This document shows positions 57,381-64,000 of a DNA stretch of 64,000 nucleotides, one piece after another. The translations under genes were made by a program, and so were the position numbers. The DNA comes from Streptomyces sp. XD-27 (GTDB lineage: Bacteria; Actinomycetota; Actinomycetes; Streptomycetales; Streptomycetaceae). The stretch lies in the NCBI RefSeq assembly GCF_030553055.1, contig NZ_CP130713.1, positions 5,828,001-5,892,000 on the forward strand, given 5' to 3'. The notes beneath the pieces are model-generated. The model saw nothing but the letters and a program-made list of their open reading frames with translations, was not told the origin of the DNA and made no database searches. The first letter of the stretch is position 1; each line of letters opens with the position of its first letter.

Positions 57381-58178
57381 ATGGACACCGACGCAACCGT
57401 CTCCGAGCGCGACCGCTCCTCCGCACCCGACGAGAGTGCGCAGGAGCGGTCGCGCTCGTTGCGTTGGCGCACGCCGGGTTCATCGCGTCCTCGTCACCCG
57501 GACTCGTCGCGCCGGCGCGGCTGGCGGCCGTACGCGCTGGTCGCGGCGATCTGCTGCACCGTGGTGCTCCTCGTCAGCACCTTCGTCGTCCAGCCGTTCC
57601 TGATCCCCAGCGGGTCGATGGAGAACACCTTGCGTCCCGGAGACCGGGTGCTGGTGAACAAGCTGGCGTACCGTTTCGGTGGTGAGCCGCGCCGCGGCGA
57701 TGTGGTGGTCTTCGACGGCACCGGCTCCTTCGCGCAGGAGGAGTCGTCCGGGAACCCGGTGACGGGGCTGCTGCGCGAGGTGGGCGCGGCCCTCGGGCTG
57801 GCCGAGCCGGCCGGGACCGACTACATCAAGCGCGTGGTGGGCGTCGGCGGTGACCGGGTCACCTGCTGCGACCGACGGGGGAGGATCAAGGTGAACGGGC
57901 ATCCGGTGGACGAGCCGTATCTGTACCCGGGCGACGCCCCTTCGCTGGTGCGCTTCGACGTCGTCGTACCCGAAGGCAGGCTGTGGGTCATGGGGGACCA
58001 CCGCAGCGACTCGCGGGACTCCCGTGACCACCTGGGCGCGCCGGGCGGGGGCACCGTCCCGGTCGACAAGGTGATCGGACGGGCCGAGTGGATCGGCTGG
58101 CCGTTCGGCCGCTGGACGTCGCTGGAGCGGCCCGGGGCGTTCGACCGGGTCCCGGAGCCGGGCGGGGCCCATGGGTAA
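57381..58178 (+). CDS. sipW: Type I signal peptidase (SipW-like)
   Basis: A 265-residue membrane protease that removes signal peptides outside the membrane. One N-terminal helix (ALVAAICCTVVLLVSTFVVQ, about 52-71), catalytic Ser79 in IPSGSM, Lys150 in YIKRVVGVGGD, and box E GDHRSDSRDSR. No C-terminal membrane helix, as in S. lividans SipW. First of three adjacent sip genes; its stop overlaps the next start. Confidence 0.93.
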   Translation: MDTDATVSERDRSSAPDESAQERSRSLRWRTPGSSRPRHPDSSRRRGWRPYALVAAICCTVVLLVSTFVVQPFLIPSGSMENTLRPGDRVLVNKLAYRFGGEPRRGDVVVFDGTGSFAQEESSGNPVTGLLREVGAALGLAEPAGTDYIKRVVGVGGDRVTCCDRRGRIKVNGHPVDEPYLYPGDAPSLVRFDVVVPEGRLWVMGDHRSDSRDSRDHLGAPGGGTVPVDKVIGRAEWIGWPFGRWTSLERPGAFDRVPEPGGAHG

Positions 58179-59349
58179 GCGCGGACGGCCGCGGCACGGA
58201 CGCTGCCGGGCGGGCGGCGGCGCCCACAGCGCCGACGCGGAGCGGCCGGGGGAGCGGGTACCGGGCGGGCGGGCCGAGCGGCGCAAGAAGCTGCGCCGGA
58301 TCAAGCGCCGGCGGCGCCGTTCCGCAGTGAAGGAGATCCCGATCCTCATAGGCGTGGCGCTGCTGATCGCGCTGGTGCTCAAGACGTTCCTGGTGCAGGC
58401 CTTCGTGATCCCGTCCGGCTCCATGGAGCAGACGATCAGGATCGGCGACCGGGTGCTGGTGGACAAGCTCACCCCCTGGTTCGGCGCGAAGCCGGAGCGC
58501 GGGGACGTCGTGGTCTTCAGCGACCCCGGCGGCTGGCTGCAGGAGGAGCGCAAGCCGCCGGCGGACGATCCGGTGGTGATCAAGCAGGCGAAGCAGTTCC
58601 TCACCTTCATCGGCCTGCTGCCCTCCGACGACGAGCAGGACCTGATCAAGCGGGTGGTGGCGGTCGGCGGGGACACGGTGCAGTGCTGCGACAAGGACGG
58701 CCGGGTCACGGTCAACGGCACGCCGCTGAACGAGTCGTATCTGCACCCGGGCAACGCGCCGTCGCAGACCCCGTTCAAGGTTAAGGTGCCCGAGGGCCGG
58801 CTCTTCATGATGGGCGACCACCGCGAGGACTCGGCGGACTCCCGTTCCCACCTGGACGAGGAGGGCCACGGCACGATCTCGGAGAAACGGGTGGTCGGCC
58901 GCGCGATGGTGATCGCATGGCCGTTCGGCCACTGGCGACGGCTGGAGGAGCCATCCACGTATGCTTCAGTGAAGGACGCGCCGAGTGGCGAGCAGCAGGC
59001 GGACGGCTCGGCGCATAGGCTTGCCCCCACGGATCAGTACGGAATGGTCCGGCTCCCGACCCCTGCGGAACTCCCGCTCGTTATGGGAGTGGTGGGCCTG
59101 CGTCGAACCTGGCGCAGGCAGCAACGCGGCGTGAGGAGTAGATGTGGGGGATGTGGCGGTCGGCGCACGGTCCGGCCACGACGAGCCCGACAAGCAGTCC
59201 GAAACGACCGGGGAGCCGCCCGCGGACGAGGCGGTCGACTCCGGAGAGACGTCCACGGGGCCTGCCGAAGCGGTAGCCGACAAGGCGGGGACGACGCCAG
59301 AGGCCGGCACCCGGCCCGGGGACTCCGAGGACGCCGCGGACGCCGCTGA
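58171..59349 (+). CDS. sipX: Type I signal peptidase (SipX-like), extended and overlapping sipY
   Basis: As read, a 392-residue signal peptidase. A strongly basic N-terminus (RRKKLRRIKRRRRR) and helix VKEIPILIGVALLIALVLKT are followed by Ser84 in IPSGSM, Lys160 in LIKRVVAVGGD, box E GDHREDSADSR, and a second hydrophobic region (LPLVMGVVGL). S. lividans SipX is about 320 residues; here the frame runs some 70 residues further as arginine/glycine-rich sequence (VRPRRARQAVRNDRGAARG) that is simply sipY in another frame. The 206-base overlap suggests a lost stop codon near 59131-59145. Confidence 0.9.
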   Translation: MGKRGRPRHGRCRAGGGAHSADAERPGERVPGGRAERRKKLRRIKRRRRRSAVKEIPILIGVALLIALVLKTFLVQAFVIPSGSMEQTIRIGDRVLVDKLTPWFGAKPERGDVVVFSDPGGWLQEERKPPADDPVVIKQAKQFLTFIGLLPSDDEQDLIKRVVAVGGDTVQCCDKDGRVTVNGTPLNESYLHPGNAPSQTPFKVKVPEGRLFMMGDHREDSADSRSHLDEEGHGTISEKRVVGRAMVIAWPFGHWRRLEEPSTYASVKDAPSGEQQADGSAHRLAPTDQYGMVRLPTPAELPLVMGVVGLRRTWRRQQRGVRSRCGGCGGRRTVRPRRARQAVRNDRGAARGRGGRLRRDVHGACRSGSRQGGDDARGRHPARGLRGRRGRR

Positions 59350-60202
59350 CGGCGAGGGAGACGGCAAGCCGAAGAAGAAGCAGCGCTCCTTCTGGAAGGA
59401 GCTGCCGATCCTGATCGGTATCGCGCTGCTGCTGGCGCTGCTGATCAAGACGTTCCTGGTGCAGGCGTTCTCGATCCCGTCGGACTCCATGCAGAACACG
59501 TTGCAGCGTGGCGACCGGGTGCTGGTGGACAAGCTGACTCCGTGGTTCGGCTCGGAGCCCGAGCGCGGCGAGGTCGTCGTCTTCCATGACCCGGGCGGCT
59601 GGCTGAACGAGGCCCCGAAGACCGACTCCGGTCCGGTGGCCGAAGGTATCCAGACGGTCCTCAGCGCCATCGGCCTGATGCCGTCGGCCGATGAGAAGGA
59701 CCTGATCAAGCGGGTCATCGCGGTCGGCGGGGACACGGTGGAGTGCAAGGCGGGCGGGCCGGTCAAGGTCAACGGCAAGGCCCTGGACGAGCCGTACCTC
59801 TTCCCCGGGAACACGCCCTGTGACAACCAGCCGTTCGGGCCGGTCAAGGTACCCGAGGGTCGGCTGTGGGTGATGGGCGACCACCGCAAGGACTCGCGGG
59901 ACTCGCGCTACAACCAGGAGCTGCACGACGGCACGATCTCGGTGGACGACGTCGTCGGGCGCGCCTTCGTCGTCGCCTGGCCGATCGACCGCTGGGCCAC
60001 GCTGCCGGTGCCGGACACCTTCGGCCAGCCGGGTCTGAACGCCGCGATGGCGGCGGCTCCCTCGGCCCTCGGGCTCGCGGGCGCCGTGCCGATCGTGCTG
60101 TGGCGCCGTCGCCGGCTGATCCGCAAGGCCGAGGGCGGTGCGGGCGCGCCGGTCGGCGCGTCGTCGGGCGACCGGGCCGATGCCACACGCCGGGACGGCT
60201 GA
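59144..60202 (+). CDS. sipY: Type I signal peptidase (SipY-like)
   Basis: A 352-residue signal peptidase. A long acidic cytoplasmic N-terminus (about 80 residues, ending GDGKPKKKQRSF), helix ELPILIGIALLLALLIKTFL, Ser115 in IPSDSM, Lys189 in LIKRVIAVGGD, box E GDHRKDSRDSR, and a C-terminal helix (APSALGLAGAVPIVLW) that anchors the far end, as in SipY. GTG at 59144 with GAGGAG five bases before. In S. lividans SipY is the major enzyme for secretion. Its stop codon lies in the first unit of a 23-bp tandem repeat. Confidence 0.94.
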   Translation: MGDVAVGARSGHDEPDKQSETTGEPPADEAVDSGETSTGPAEAVADKAGTTPEAGTRPGDSEDAADAADGEGDGKPKKKQRSFWKELPILIGIALLLALLIKTFLVQAFSIPSDSMQNTLQRGDRVLVDKLTPWFGSEPERGEVVVFHDPGGWLNEAPKTDSGPVAEGIQTVLSAIGLMPSADEKDLIKRVIAVGGDTVECKAGGPVKVNGKALDEPYLFPGNTPCDNQPFGPVKVPEGRLWVMGDHRKDSRDSRYNQELHDGTISVDDVVGRAFVVAWPIDRWATLPVPDTFGQPGLNAAMAAAPSALGLAGAVPIVLWRRRRLIRKAEGGAGAPVGASSGDRADATRRDG

Positions 60203-60300
60203 CGGCTGCAAGCCAGGACGGCTGACGGGGCCGTATGCCGGGAGGCTGACGGCCGCACGTCAGGACCGCTGACGGCCACACGCCGGGACAGCTGACGCGG
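60182..60300. repeat. 23-bp tandem repeat after sipY
   Basis: GCTGAC recurs at 60198, 60221, 60245, 60268 and 60291, spaced 23 or 24 bases, each preceded by a GGGAC/AGGAC-like block and most followed by GGCC-CAC. Five units span the sipY stop and the sipY-sipZ gap. Single units can fold (CTGACG...CGTCAG). Confidence 0.75.
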
Positions 60301-60453
60301 CACCGCTCGCTGCGCGGTCTGCTCGCGGCCGGAGTGCTGACGCGCGTTCGAACCGCCGGGTAAGGTGCGATTCCATGCCACACGGCATACGGAACCGGAT
60401 CTTCAACGCGGGGTCTGCCACCAGGACCCCCAGCACGGGGCGGGAGCACGGGG

Positions 60454-61203
60454 ATGAGCGGAGCACAGCGAACGGGTGACGGCCGCGGCGGGCCGGGCAG
60501 AGTGTTGTCCGGCCTGGCCGTGGCCGTCGGCTGCGTGCTGTTCCTCGGCGGATTCATCTGGGGCGCCGTGCTCTACCAGCCATACACCGTCCCGACGGAC
60601 TCCATGGCCCCGACCATCGCGCAGGGCTCCCGGGTCCTGGCCGAGCGCATCGACGGCGACGAGGTCCGCCGCGGCGACGTCGTGGTCTTCAAGGACAAGG
60701 CCTGGGGCGACCAGCCGATGGTCAAGCGCGTCGTCGGCGTCGGCGGCGACAGGGTGCAGTGCTGCGACACGCAGGGTCGGCTGATGGTCGACGGCCAACC
60801 GATCGAAGAACCGTATCTGCCCGACGGCCCGGCCTCGCCCACCGGCTTCAGCGCCACCGTGCCCAAGGGCAAGCTCTTCCTCCTCGGTGATCACCGCAAC
60901 GACTCCCTGGACTCGCGCAAGCACCTGACCGACAGCACCCGCGGCGCCGTGGCGCGCGATGCCGTGAGCGCCCGGGTGGATGCCATCGCCTGGCCGATGG
61001 GCAGCCTCGGCATGCTGGAAAAGCCCACCGGCTTCACCGACCTGCCCGGCGGCATCTCCGAGCCCGGCCCGCTGCGCCCGCTCACGATCGCCGTCGTCGC
61101 CGGGGCGGTGCTGATCTTCTGTGGGGCGGCATACGGGCCGATCGCCCGCGTCGCGGCACGCCGCGGCACGTCCCGGCGGACCCCGGAGGCGGTCAGTGGC
61201 TGA
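60454..61203 (+). CDS. sipZ: Type I signal peptidase (SipZ-like)
   Basis: A 249-residue signal peptidase more divergent than the other three. Helix VLSGLAVAVGCVLFLGGFIWG, Ser50 in VPTDSM, Lys91 in MVKRVVGVGGD, box E GDHRNDSLDSR, and a C-terminal helix (LTIAVVAGAVLIFCGAAYG). ATG at 60454 after GGGAG. The stop overlaps the Nudix gene by eight bases; in S. lividans sipZ likewise heads a unit with a mutT-like gene. Confidence 0.93.
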   Translation: MSGAQRTGDGRGGPGRVLSGLAVAVGCVLFLGGFIWGAVLYQPYTVPTDSMAPTIAQGSRVLAERIDGDEVRRGDVVVFKDKAWGDQPMVKRVVGVGGDRVQCCDTQGRLMVDGQPIEEPYLPDGPASPTGFSATVPKGKLFLLGDHRNDSLDSRKHLTDSTRGAVARDAVSARVDAIAWPMGSLGMLEKPTGFTDLPGGISEPGPLRPLTIAVVAGAVLIFCGAAYGPIARVAARRGTSRRTPEAVSG

Positions 61204-61699
61204 CAGCGGCGGGGAGCAGCTGCGGAAGGTGGCCCGCGTGGTCCTGCTGGACCCGCAGGACCGGATCCTCCTGCTGCACGGATACGAACCCGACGACCCG
61301 GCTTCGACCTGGTGGTTCACCCCGGGCGGCGGGCTGGAGGGCGACGAGACGCGGGAACAGGCGGCCCGTCGGGAGCTGGCCGAGGAGACCGGCATCACCG
61401 ACGTCGACCTGGGGCCTGTCCTGTGGCGGCGGATCTGCTCCTTCCCGTTCGCCGGGCGCCGCTGGGACCAGGACGAGTGGTACTACTTGGGGCGTACGGC
61501 GCAGACGGCCGCCCGGCTGGGCGACGACATCACCGAACTGGAACAGCGCAGCGTGACCGGTCTGCGCTGGTGGACATGCGAGGAACTGGCCGCCACGCGT
61601 GAGACCGTGTACCCCACCAGGCTCGCCGCGCTGCTGCGGACGTTGCTCGACGACGGCCCCCCGGCCACGCCCGTGGTCCTGGAGACTGAGCGTGTCTGA
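61196..61699 (+). CDS. Nudix hydrolase
   Basis: A 167-residue hydrolase of nucleoside-diphosphate-linked compounds. The Nudix box is complete: GGGLEGDETREQAARRELAEETGI (G-x5-E-x7-R-E-x2-E-E-x-G), about residues 43-66. KVARVVLLDPQDRILLLHGY precedes it. GTG at 61196 overlaps the sipZ stop. Substrate not predictable. Confidence 0.93.
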   Translation: MADSGGEQLRKVARVVLLDPQDRILLLHGYEPDDPASTWWFTPGGGLEGDETREQAARRELAEETGITDVDLGPVLWRRICSFPFAGRRWDQDEWYYLGRTAQTAARLGDDITELEQRSVTGLRWWTCEELAATRETVYPTRLAALLRTLLDDGPPATPVVLETERV

Positions 61700-61738
61700 C
61701 GCACAATGGGGGGACGCACGGCTGAAGGGGAACATGCC

Positions 61739-62047
61739 ATGAGCGCCGAGGACCTCGAAAAGTACGAGACCGAGATGGAGCTGAAGCTCTACCGGGAGTA
61801 CCGCGATGTCGTCGGACTGTTCAAATACGTGATCGAGACGGAGCGGCGCTTCTACCTCACCAACGACTACGAGATGCAGGTGCACTCGGTTCAGGGGGAG
61901 GTGTTCTTCGAGGTCTCGATGGCTGATGCCTGGGTCTGGGACATGTACCGGCCGGCCCGCTTCGTCAAGCAGGTGCGTGTGCTCACGTTCAAGGACGTGA
62001 ATATCGAGGAGCTGAACAAGAGCGACCTCGATCTTCCGGGTGGCTGA
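61739..62047 (+). CDS. DUF2469-family protein
   Basis: A 102-residue acidic protein conserved across actinobacteria: [44 protein letters not shown]-type [40 protein letters not shown]. No known function. AAGGGGAA upstream. In many actinobacteria it lies, as here, just before yraN. Confidence 0.93.
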   Translation: MSAEDLEKYETEMELKLYREYRDVVGLFKYVIETERRFYLTNDYEMQVHSVQGEVFFEVSMADAWVWDMYRPARFVKQVRVLTFKDVNIEELNKSDLDLPGG

Positions 62048-62139
62048 GTTATCCACAAGCCGCGGCTTGTCCACCGAAAACCAGCAAGATCCCATGGATC
62101 GGCGCCGGAACCGCAGAGTCGGTACCGGAGGTGGTGCCG

Positions 62140-62541
62140 ATGCCACAGTCATCCGAGGGCCGACCCCTCGTACCCACGACGTCACGGGCCCGAAGCGCCC
62201 TCGGCCGCTACGGCGAGGACATGGCCGCGCGGCATCTGACCGGGGCCGGAATGGCCGTCCTGGCCCGGAACTGGCGATGTCGCGCGGGTGAGATCGACAT
62301 CGTCGCCCGCGACGGCGACGCGCTGGTCATCTGCGAGGTCAAGACCCGCAGGGCCGGAGTGTTCGAACATCCCATGGCCGGTGTCACGCCGCGCAAGGCG
62401 GAGCGGCTGCGGCGACTCGCGGAGCGGTGGCTGGAGCACCACGGCGGGCCGCCGCCGGGCGGTGTGCGCATCGACGTGGTCGCCGTACTGCTGCCCGGCC
62501 GTGGCGCGCCCGTCATCGAGCACGTGCGGGGGGCCGCCTGA
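62140..62541 (+). CDS. yraN: YraN/UPF0102 nuclease-fold protein
   Basis: A 133-residue PD-(D/E)xK-fold protein. [20 protein letters not shown] and the nuclease core [21 protein letters not shown] (E, D and E-x-K positions) are present. Probably a Holliday-junction-type or DNA-uptake-linked nuclease; function unproven. GGAG upstream supports ATG at 62140. Coupled to comM by a one-base stop/start overlap. Confidence 0.94.
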   Translation: MPQSSEGRPLVPTTSRARSALGRYGEDMAARHLTGAGMAVLARNWRCRAGEIDIVARDGDALVICEVKTRRAGVFEHPMAGVTPRKAERLRRLAERWLEHHGGPPPGGVRIDVVAVLLPGRGAPVIEHVRGAA

Positions 62542-64000
62542 TGGGCTTCGCCCGCACCTGCTCGGTGGCCCTCGTCGGCGTCGAGGGCGTGGTCGTGGAG
62601 GTCCAGGCCGACCTCGAACCGGGCGTCGCCGCGTTCACCCTGGTCGGCCTGCCCGACAAGAGCCTGATCGAAAGCCGCGACCGGGTCCGCGCGGCCGTGC
62701 TCAATTCGGGCGCCGAGTGGCCGCAGAAGAAACTCACCGTCGGCCTCAGCCCGGCCTCCGTTCCCAAAGGCGGCAGCGGCTTCGACCTGGCGGTGGCCTG
62801 CGCGGTGCTGGGCGCGGCCGAGCGCCTCGACCCGCGCGAGCTGGCCGATCTGATGATGATCGGGGAGCTGGGCCTCGACGGCCGGGTCCGGCCCGTGCGC
62901 GGCGTGCTGCCCGCGGTGCTGGCCGCCGCCGACGCCGGATACCGGCAGGTCGTCGTACCCGAGCAGACCGCCGCCGAAGCGGCCCTCGTGCCGGGCGTCT
63001 CCGTGCTCGGGGTACGGAGCCTGCGGCAGCTGATCGCGGTCCTCACGGACGAACCGGTGCCCGAGGAGGAGCAGCCACCGGACCGCGGGCGGCCCGACGC
63101 CATGCTGGCCGGACTCATGGTCCCCGGAGCCGGCGCGGGCACCGGCGTCCTCGCCGGGTCGCCCGTCGCGCCCCGCCAGCCGGACATGGCCGAGGTCGCC
63201 GGGCAGCACGCCGCCCGCCAAGCCCTGGAAGTCGCCGCGGCCGGAGGACACCACCTGCTGTTCATGGGGCCACCGGGTGCGGGGAAGACGATGCTGGCCG
63301 AACGCCTGCCCGGCCTCCTGCCTCCCCTCACCCAGAAGGAAGCCCTGGAGGTCACCGCCGTCCACTCCGTCGCCGGGGTGCTCCCACCCGGCAAGCCGCT
63401 CGTCGACGCCCCGCCCTACTGCGCACCCCACCACTCCGCGACGATGGCCGCCCTCGTCGGCGGCGGCAACGGGCTCCCCCGACCCGGAGCGGTCTCCCTG
63501 GCGCACCGGGGGGTGCTGTTCCTGGACGAAGCGCCCGAGTTCAGCGGCAAGGCCCTGGACGCCCTGCGGCAGCCGCTGGAGTCAGGCCATGTCGTCGTCG
63601 CACGCTCCGCCGGAATGATGCGCATGCCCGCCCGGTTCCTGCTTCTCCTCGCCGCCAATCCATGCCCGTGCGGCCGCCACACGCAGCGGGGCGACGGCTG
63701 CGACTGCACCCCCATGGCGATCCGCCGGTACCAGGGCCGGCTCTCCGGCCCCCTGCTGGACCGGGTCGACCTGCGCGTCCACGTCTCACCCGTCTCCCGC
63801 GCCGAGCTGGCCGCACCACCCGGCGGCGCGGAGAGCACCGCATCGGTCGCCGCGCGCGTGCTGGAGGCCCGCGCCCGGGCCCTCGCCCGCTACGCGGAGA
63901 CGCCCTGGACCGCCAACAGCGACGTACCCGGTCACGAGCTGCGCACCCGCTGGTACCCGGCGCCGGGCGCGCTGCGAGAGGCCGAGACGGACCTGGAGCA
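62541..64000 (+). CDS. comM: ComM/YifB magnesium-chelatase-like AAA ATPase, 3' end beyond window
   Basis: At least 486 residues of a YifB/ComM ATPase, linked to branch migration in natural transformation in other bacteria. An N-terminal Lon-protease-like (ChlI) domain (VVEVQADLEPGVAAFTLVGL, SVPKGGSGFDLAVACAVLG), Walker A MGPPGAGKTMLAERLPGLLP, Walker B GVLFLDEAPEF, and the C-terminal zinc-like cluster ANPCPCGRHTQRGDGCDC are visible. The frame is open to the last base. In Streptomyces it is usually followed by dprA. Confidence 0.95.
   Translation, partial: MGFARTCSVALVGVEGVVVEVQADLEPGVAAFTLVGLPDKSLIESRDRVRAAVLNSGAEWPQKKLTVGLSPASVPKGGSGFDLAVACAVLGAAERLDPRELADLMMIGELGLDGRVRPVRGVLPAVLAAADAGYRQVVVPEQTAAEAALVPGVSVLGVRSLRQLIAVLTDEPVPEEEQPPDRGRPDAMLAGLMVPGAGAGTGVLAGSPVAPRQPDMAEVAGQHAARQALEVAAAGGHHLLFMGPPGAGKTMLAERLPGLLPPLTQKEALEVTAVHSVAGVLPPGKPLVDAPPYCAPHHSATMAALVGGGNGLPRPGAVSLAHRGVLFLDEAPEFSGKALDALRQPLESGHVVVARSAGMMRMPARFLLLLAANPCPCGRHTQRGDGCDCTPMAIRRYQGRLSGPLLDRVDLRVHVSPVSRAELAAPPGGAESTASVAARVLEARARALARYAETPWTANSDVPGHELRTRWYPAPGALREAETDLE

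Noticed and set aside
60182..60300. Possible small CRISPR array after sipY
   Set aside because: The 23-base period has no distinct spacers and no cas genes are nearby; it is a simple tandem repeat.

Overview
The window is high-GC actinobacterial DNA with strong third-position G/C bias, frequent GTG and TTG starts, and many translationally coupled genes. The gene content and order match the chromosomal core of a Streptomyces. The order cvnA1, gltX, ndgR-leuCD, hupS, gpsA-ddl, recG, coaD, rnc-mutM, smc, ftsY, nsdA, amtB-glnK-glnD, ffh, rpsP-rimM-trmD-rplS, sipWXYZ is the one I recall around SCO5544-SCO5602 of S. coelicolor. That comparison is from memory, not from a search.

Layout. Bases 1-3.0 kb: the conservon-1 sensor kinase gene on the minus strand, broken by two frameshifts as read, with a small repeat-containing peptide gene facing away from it. 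3.6-7.3 kb: a fumarylacetoacetase-family hydrolase coupled to gltX, five tRNA genes (Gln, Glu, Glu, Gln, Glu), and ndgR. 7.4-15.6 kb: leuCD divergent from ndgR across a long palindrome, then hupS, a frameshifted cofC, plsC-gpsA, ddl, a DUF3515 lipoprotein and an Lrp-type domain. 15.7-24.8 kb: thiL, thiD, rpmB, a DAK2/FakA-like gene, recG, rsmD, coaD and a coiled-coil protein. 24.9-30.7 kb: DUF177-rpmF-rnc-mutM, an HxlR/flavodoxin divergon, a CAP-domain protein, acylphosphatase and a small coiled-coil protein. 30.9-36.4 kb: smc with an unusual hinge insertion, then a GlcP-type glucose permease. 36.5-40.6 kb is the most accessory stretch: an Asp-box micro-ORF, an XRE regulator, a cytosine/purine permease and an IS605/IS1341-type TnpB. 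40.9-51.0 kb: ftsY, a prim-pol N-terminal-like gene, nsdA, amtB-glnK-glnD and ffh. 51.1-64 kb: a methyltransferase, an archaeal-type proS, a SprT-like protease, rpsP-khpA-rimM-trmD-rplS, four type I signal peptidases, a Nudix gene, DUF2469, yraN and the start of comM/yifB.

Functionally the window combines protein targeting and export (ftsY, ffh, four signal peptidases), translation (gltX, tRNAs, proS, L28, L32, S16, L19, RimM, TrmD, RsmD), nitrogen sensing (AmtB, GlnK, GlnD), leucine synthesis with its IclR regulator, DNA maintenance (RecG, MutM, SMC, HupS) and developmental regulators (NsdA, conservon 1).

The main oddities are three frameshifts that each look like a 5-to-4 contraction of a G/C run, a GC-rich palindromic mini-repeat lying inside several coding regions, a roughly 130-residue low-complexity insert in the SMC hinge, two LacI-type operators in front of ffh, a TnpB gene with a recognisable guide-RNA-like 3' end, a sipX that has lost its expected stop and overlaps sipY by 206 bases, and several short tandem repeats at gene ends. 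I did not find a clearly new multi-gene system. The best candidates for undescribed biology are the small repeat peptide beside conservon 1 and the XRE/Asp-box pair.
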